Shown here: one piece after another, positions 61,921-64,000 of the stretch
How the letters are laid out: every line of letters begins with the position of its first letter
Numbering within the stretch: the first letter of the stretch is position 1
Source: Sphingobium lactosutens
GTDB taxonomy: Bacteria > Pseudomonadota > Alphaproteobacteria > Sphingomonadales > Sphingomonadaceae
Direction: 5' to 3'
Length of the DNA stretch: 64,000 bases
Assembly: GCF_013393185.1 (NCBI RefSeq)
Contig: NZ_QJQX01000061.1
Location: forward strand, 24,769-88,768
Position numbers and translations under genes: made by a program
Notes under the pieces: model-generated
What the model was told of the DNA's origin: nothing
The model's database searches: none
What the model saw: only the letters and a program-made list of their open reading frames with translations

Positions 61921-64000
61921 TCAGAAGCGGTAGCCCACTTCCACGCCGTACATACGCGGATCGCCCAATACGCCGCCGGTCAGGCCGCCGAAGGGCAGGC
62001 TGTAGAAGGCCTGCGCCGCGGTATAATATGTCTTGTTGGTCAGGTTGGTGCCGAACACCGCCACCCGCAGGTTGGAGCCCCCGATCTTGTCGAAGGTGAT
62101 GCGGCCGCCCAGCACGCCATAGCCCGGGATGACTTCGCCCGGCAGGGGCGGGCGGTCCTGGCGAATGACGCTGGAGGTGTGGAAGTAATCGGCCTGTGCA
62201 CTGACCTCGCCGATATTCTCGGGCACCGGCAGGATGACGCGGCCAGAGAGCCGGTAGTTCCACTTGGGCACATAGGCGAAGGGCGGGATGCCCGTCAGCG
62301 TGCCGTCGTTGAACTCCTTGTACTTGGCATCGGTATATCCCACGAAGCCGGTCAGTTCGATCGCCCGGATGGGGCTGACGAACAGTTCTGCCTGGGCGCC
62401 ATTGATATGGGCCTTGGCGGCGTTGAACAGGGTACGGACCGGGGTGGTGCCAATGACGGTGAAGACGTTGCGCTGGATGTCCTCGTAGATGGAGTGGAAG
62501 GCGGACATGGAGGTGCGGTAGCGCATGCCGCCCAGGCGACCCTGGCTCTTGAAGCCGATCTCATAGTCGGTGAGGATCTCGGGCCTCAACTCGGTGAAGG
62601 TGGCAGGGGTAGTGGCGCCGCCATTGAAGCCGCCACTGCGGTAGCCGCGCCGGTTGGTGACATAGAGGAGGGTGTCGGCGTCGGGCTTGTAGTTGAGGCT
62701 CAGCGTCCAGGTCGGCTTCTTGAAGGTGGCCGACTTGCCGGTGTTGAGTGCGACGGCCGTGGGGCTCGACTGGGCATATTGGTAGACGTTGCGATCGTCG
62801 ATCGTGTAGCGCGCGCCGGCCGTCATGCTGAGCTTCTGGCTCAGATGATAGTCAACCTGGGCGAAGAGCGACTTGCTCTCATTGGTGGCACGGTCGAGTG
62901 GGCTGATCAGGAAGGGGCTTGCGAACACACTGTTGAAGGTGGTGCTCGTCGCCTGCTCCCAGAAGAAATAGGCACCAGCGATATAGTCGAGCTTGTCGTC
63001 GAGCGCCTTGCCCGAGACCTGGAACTCGTTGGTCACCTGCTCGGCCTTGACCTTGACCCGCTGGATGAGGGTGTTGATCGGCAGCGAGGCATCTGCGGTG
63101 TCGTCGCTCCTGATCCGGCGATAGTTGAAGATGTTCTTGAGGGTGACGTCCCCGGCCTCGAGCGTCGAGGTGTTGGTTACGCCATAGTTGGAGGAACGGC
63201 TCGGGGAGTCGGTGAACTGGGCGACGCGTCGACGGTCGGCCTGCTGGGCGGCAAGGGCGGCCAGACGCACGGAGAGCGGGTTAACCGGGGAGTTGATGGC
63301 GGGGTTGACGGCAATGACGGTGACGCCGCCGTCGTTGCTGTGCCCCTTGAAGCCATCGACGATGGTGACATTGCGAAACTGGTCGGAGGGCTCGAGGAGC
63401 AGCGATACACGGAAGGAGTCCGAGTGATCGGTGCGCAGTTCGTTGCCGGTGGTGGCATTGGTGAGCCAGCCGTCGCGGCGGGTCAGGTTGCCCGCCAGGC
63501 GCAGGGCGACCTTGTCGCCGAGCGGGACGTTGAGCGCCCCTTGCAACTCGCGGCGGTCATAGTTGCCATAGGTGCCCTGGACATAGCCTTCGACCTTGCC
63601 GAGCTTGGGCGCCTCGGGGGCGATCAGGATCGCACCGCCTGTGTGGTTACGGCCGAAGAGGGTGCCCTGTGGCCCCGACACAACCTGGATGGAACTCAGG
63701 TCATAGAAAAGCTTGCCGCTGCCCTGAGGGCGGGCCTGCACGGCCTCGGCGAAATAGAGGCCCACCGCCGGGTCCGAGGTGGGAAGGCCCGAGGTCTCGA
63801 TCTGACCGCGAATGATGAAGCTCACGGTCGACTGACGCCCTTGCACAGGATAGGTGCGCACTTCAGGTGCGACGCGGCCAAGGTCGGCGACCGAGGAGAT
63901 GTTGGCGCGCTGCAACTGGTCGCCGCTGACCGCGGTCACAGACACAGGAACATCGACGATCGACTCGTCACGCCGCCGGGCGGTCACGACAATATTGTCC
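61921..64000 (-). CDS. TonB-dependent outer-membrane receptor (5' end beyond window)
   Basis: At least 693 residues; the frame is open to the right edge, where it reads DNIVVTARRRDESIVDVPVS, the TonB box and plug start, so only the signal peptide and a short linker are missing. Plug VVSGPQGTLFGRNHTGGA, barrel to the terminal GVEVGYRF. Similar architecture to the interrupted receptor at 44830-48312 (PVSVTA, TNRRGYRSGGFN). Directly upstream of the demethylase on the same strand, like the dicamba transporter and demethylase arrangement I recall from Rhizorhabdus. Very GC3-rich codon use. Confidence 0.93.
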   Translation of the reverse strand, partial: DNIVVTARRRDESIVDVPVSVTAVSGDQLQRANISSVADLGRVAPEVRTYPVQGRQSTVSFIIRGQIETSGLPTSDPAVGLYFAEAVQARPQGSGKLFYDLSSIQVVSGPQGTLFGRNHTGGAILIAPEAPKLGKVEGYVQGTYGNYDRRELQGALNVPLGDKVALRLAGNLTRRDGWLTNATTGNELRTDHSDSFRVSLLLEPSDQFRNVTIVDGFKGHSNDGGVTVIAVNPAINSPVNPLSVRLAALAAQQADRRRVAQFTDSPSRSSNYGVTNTSTLEAGDVTLKNIFNYRRIRSDDTADASLPINTLIQRVKVKAEQVTNEFQVSGKALDDKLDYIAGAYFFWEQATSTTFNSVFASPFLISPLDRATNESKSLFAQVDYHLSQKLSMTAGARYTIDDRNVYQYAQSSPTAVALNTGKSATFKKPTWTLSLNYKPDADTLLYVTNRRGYRSGGFNGGATTPATFTELRPEILTDYEIGFKSQGRLGGMRYRTSMSAFHSIYEDIQRNVFTVIGTTPVRTLFNAAKAHINGAQAELFVSPIRAIELTGFVGYTDAKYKEFNDGTLTGIPPFAYVPKWNYRLSGRVILPVPENIGEVSAQADYFHTSSVIRQDRPPLPGEVIPGYGVLGGRITFDKIGGSNLRVAVFGTNLTNKTYYTAAQAFYSLPFGGLTGGVLGDPRMYGVEVGYRF

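Noticed and set aside
60980..61933. Plus-strand open frame of 317 codons opposite the O-demethylase
   Set aside because: Antisense shadow of the LigM-type gene, same bias effect.
1..64000. CRISPR array, tRNA, rRNA or replication origin
   Set aside because: No regularly spaced repeats, tRNA cloverleaf, rRNA segment, DnaA-box cluster or rep gene was recognised on either strand, though tRNA detection by eye is not exhaustive.

Overview
The window looks like an accessory, catabolic region of an alphaproteobacterium, most likely a sphingomonad (Sphingomonadales). This is inferred from GC-rich codon use, four large TonB-dependent receptors or receptor fragments, LigM-type and VanA-type demethylases, and a TraG/TrbI/DUF2274 conjugative scar. 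No rRNA, tRNA, CRISPR array or replication gene was seen. Product names rest on reading motifs and remembered family sequences; no database search was possible.

Layout. 1-6.4 kb: LeuD-type subunit, an SDR tail remnant, orphan ThiG, an SDR plus Old Yellow Enzyme pair, and a TonB receptor. 6.5-11 kb: a LysR regulator divergent from a glutathione-dependent formaldehyde operon (frmA, VOC protein, fghA) whose last gene, a ferredoxin, has decayed into IS256 and IS481 debris. 11-14 kb: EthD protein, SDR and Rieske oxygenase (minus strand). 14-20 kb: flavin monooxygenase, C-C hydrolase, MhpB-type extradiol dioxygenase, esterase, LhgO-type oxidase, then an opposing SMP-30 lactonase. 20.3-30.6 kb: a tight ten-gene operon with SDR, split TPP decarboxylase, mesaconyl-CoA C1-C4 transferase (Mct), methylsuccinyl-CoA dehydrogenase (Mcd), a CoA-transferase, aldehyde dehydrogenase, a second acyl-CoA dehydrogenase, methylfumaryl-CoA hydratase (Meh) and a CitE-type lyase. 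30.6-34.5 kb (minus): MalT-like LuxR regulator, RibB-like protein, flavin reductase. 34.7-41 kb: mhpD-mhpF-mhpE lower meta-cleavage operon with extra small genes, an SDR and a LysR regulator.

41-51.8 kb is a mobile-element graveyard: Tn3 transposase and TonB receptor fragments, an amidohydrolase, a TonB receptor cut cleanly by an IS630 element, a LysR regulator, a second decayed IS630 element, and a traG-trbI deletion scar. 52-55.8 kb: a MarR-controlled pair (phenol-hydroxylase-family flavoprotein and Rieske oxygenase). 56-64 kb (minus): pabB, glutathione reductase, folD, purU, a LigM/GcvT-type tetrahydrofolate-dependent O-demethylase and a TonB receptor running off the right edge.

Working together: the 14-39 kb block can be read as one pathway. 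Flavin-dependent hydroxylation and extradiol ring cleavage feed hydrolysis. One product goes through MhpD/E/F. The other, a methyl-branched C5 dicarboxylate, goes through methylsuccinyl-CoA, mesaconyl-CoA and citramalyl-CoA to acetyl-CoA and pyruvate. An AAAGNTAGGTG motif recurs upstream of five transcription units of this block (twice as an inverted pair between the divergent 34.5/34.7 kb operons), suggesting one regulon, perhaps under the MalT-like protein. The right end is a separate C1/tetrahydrofolate demethylation module.
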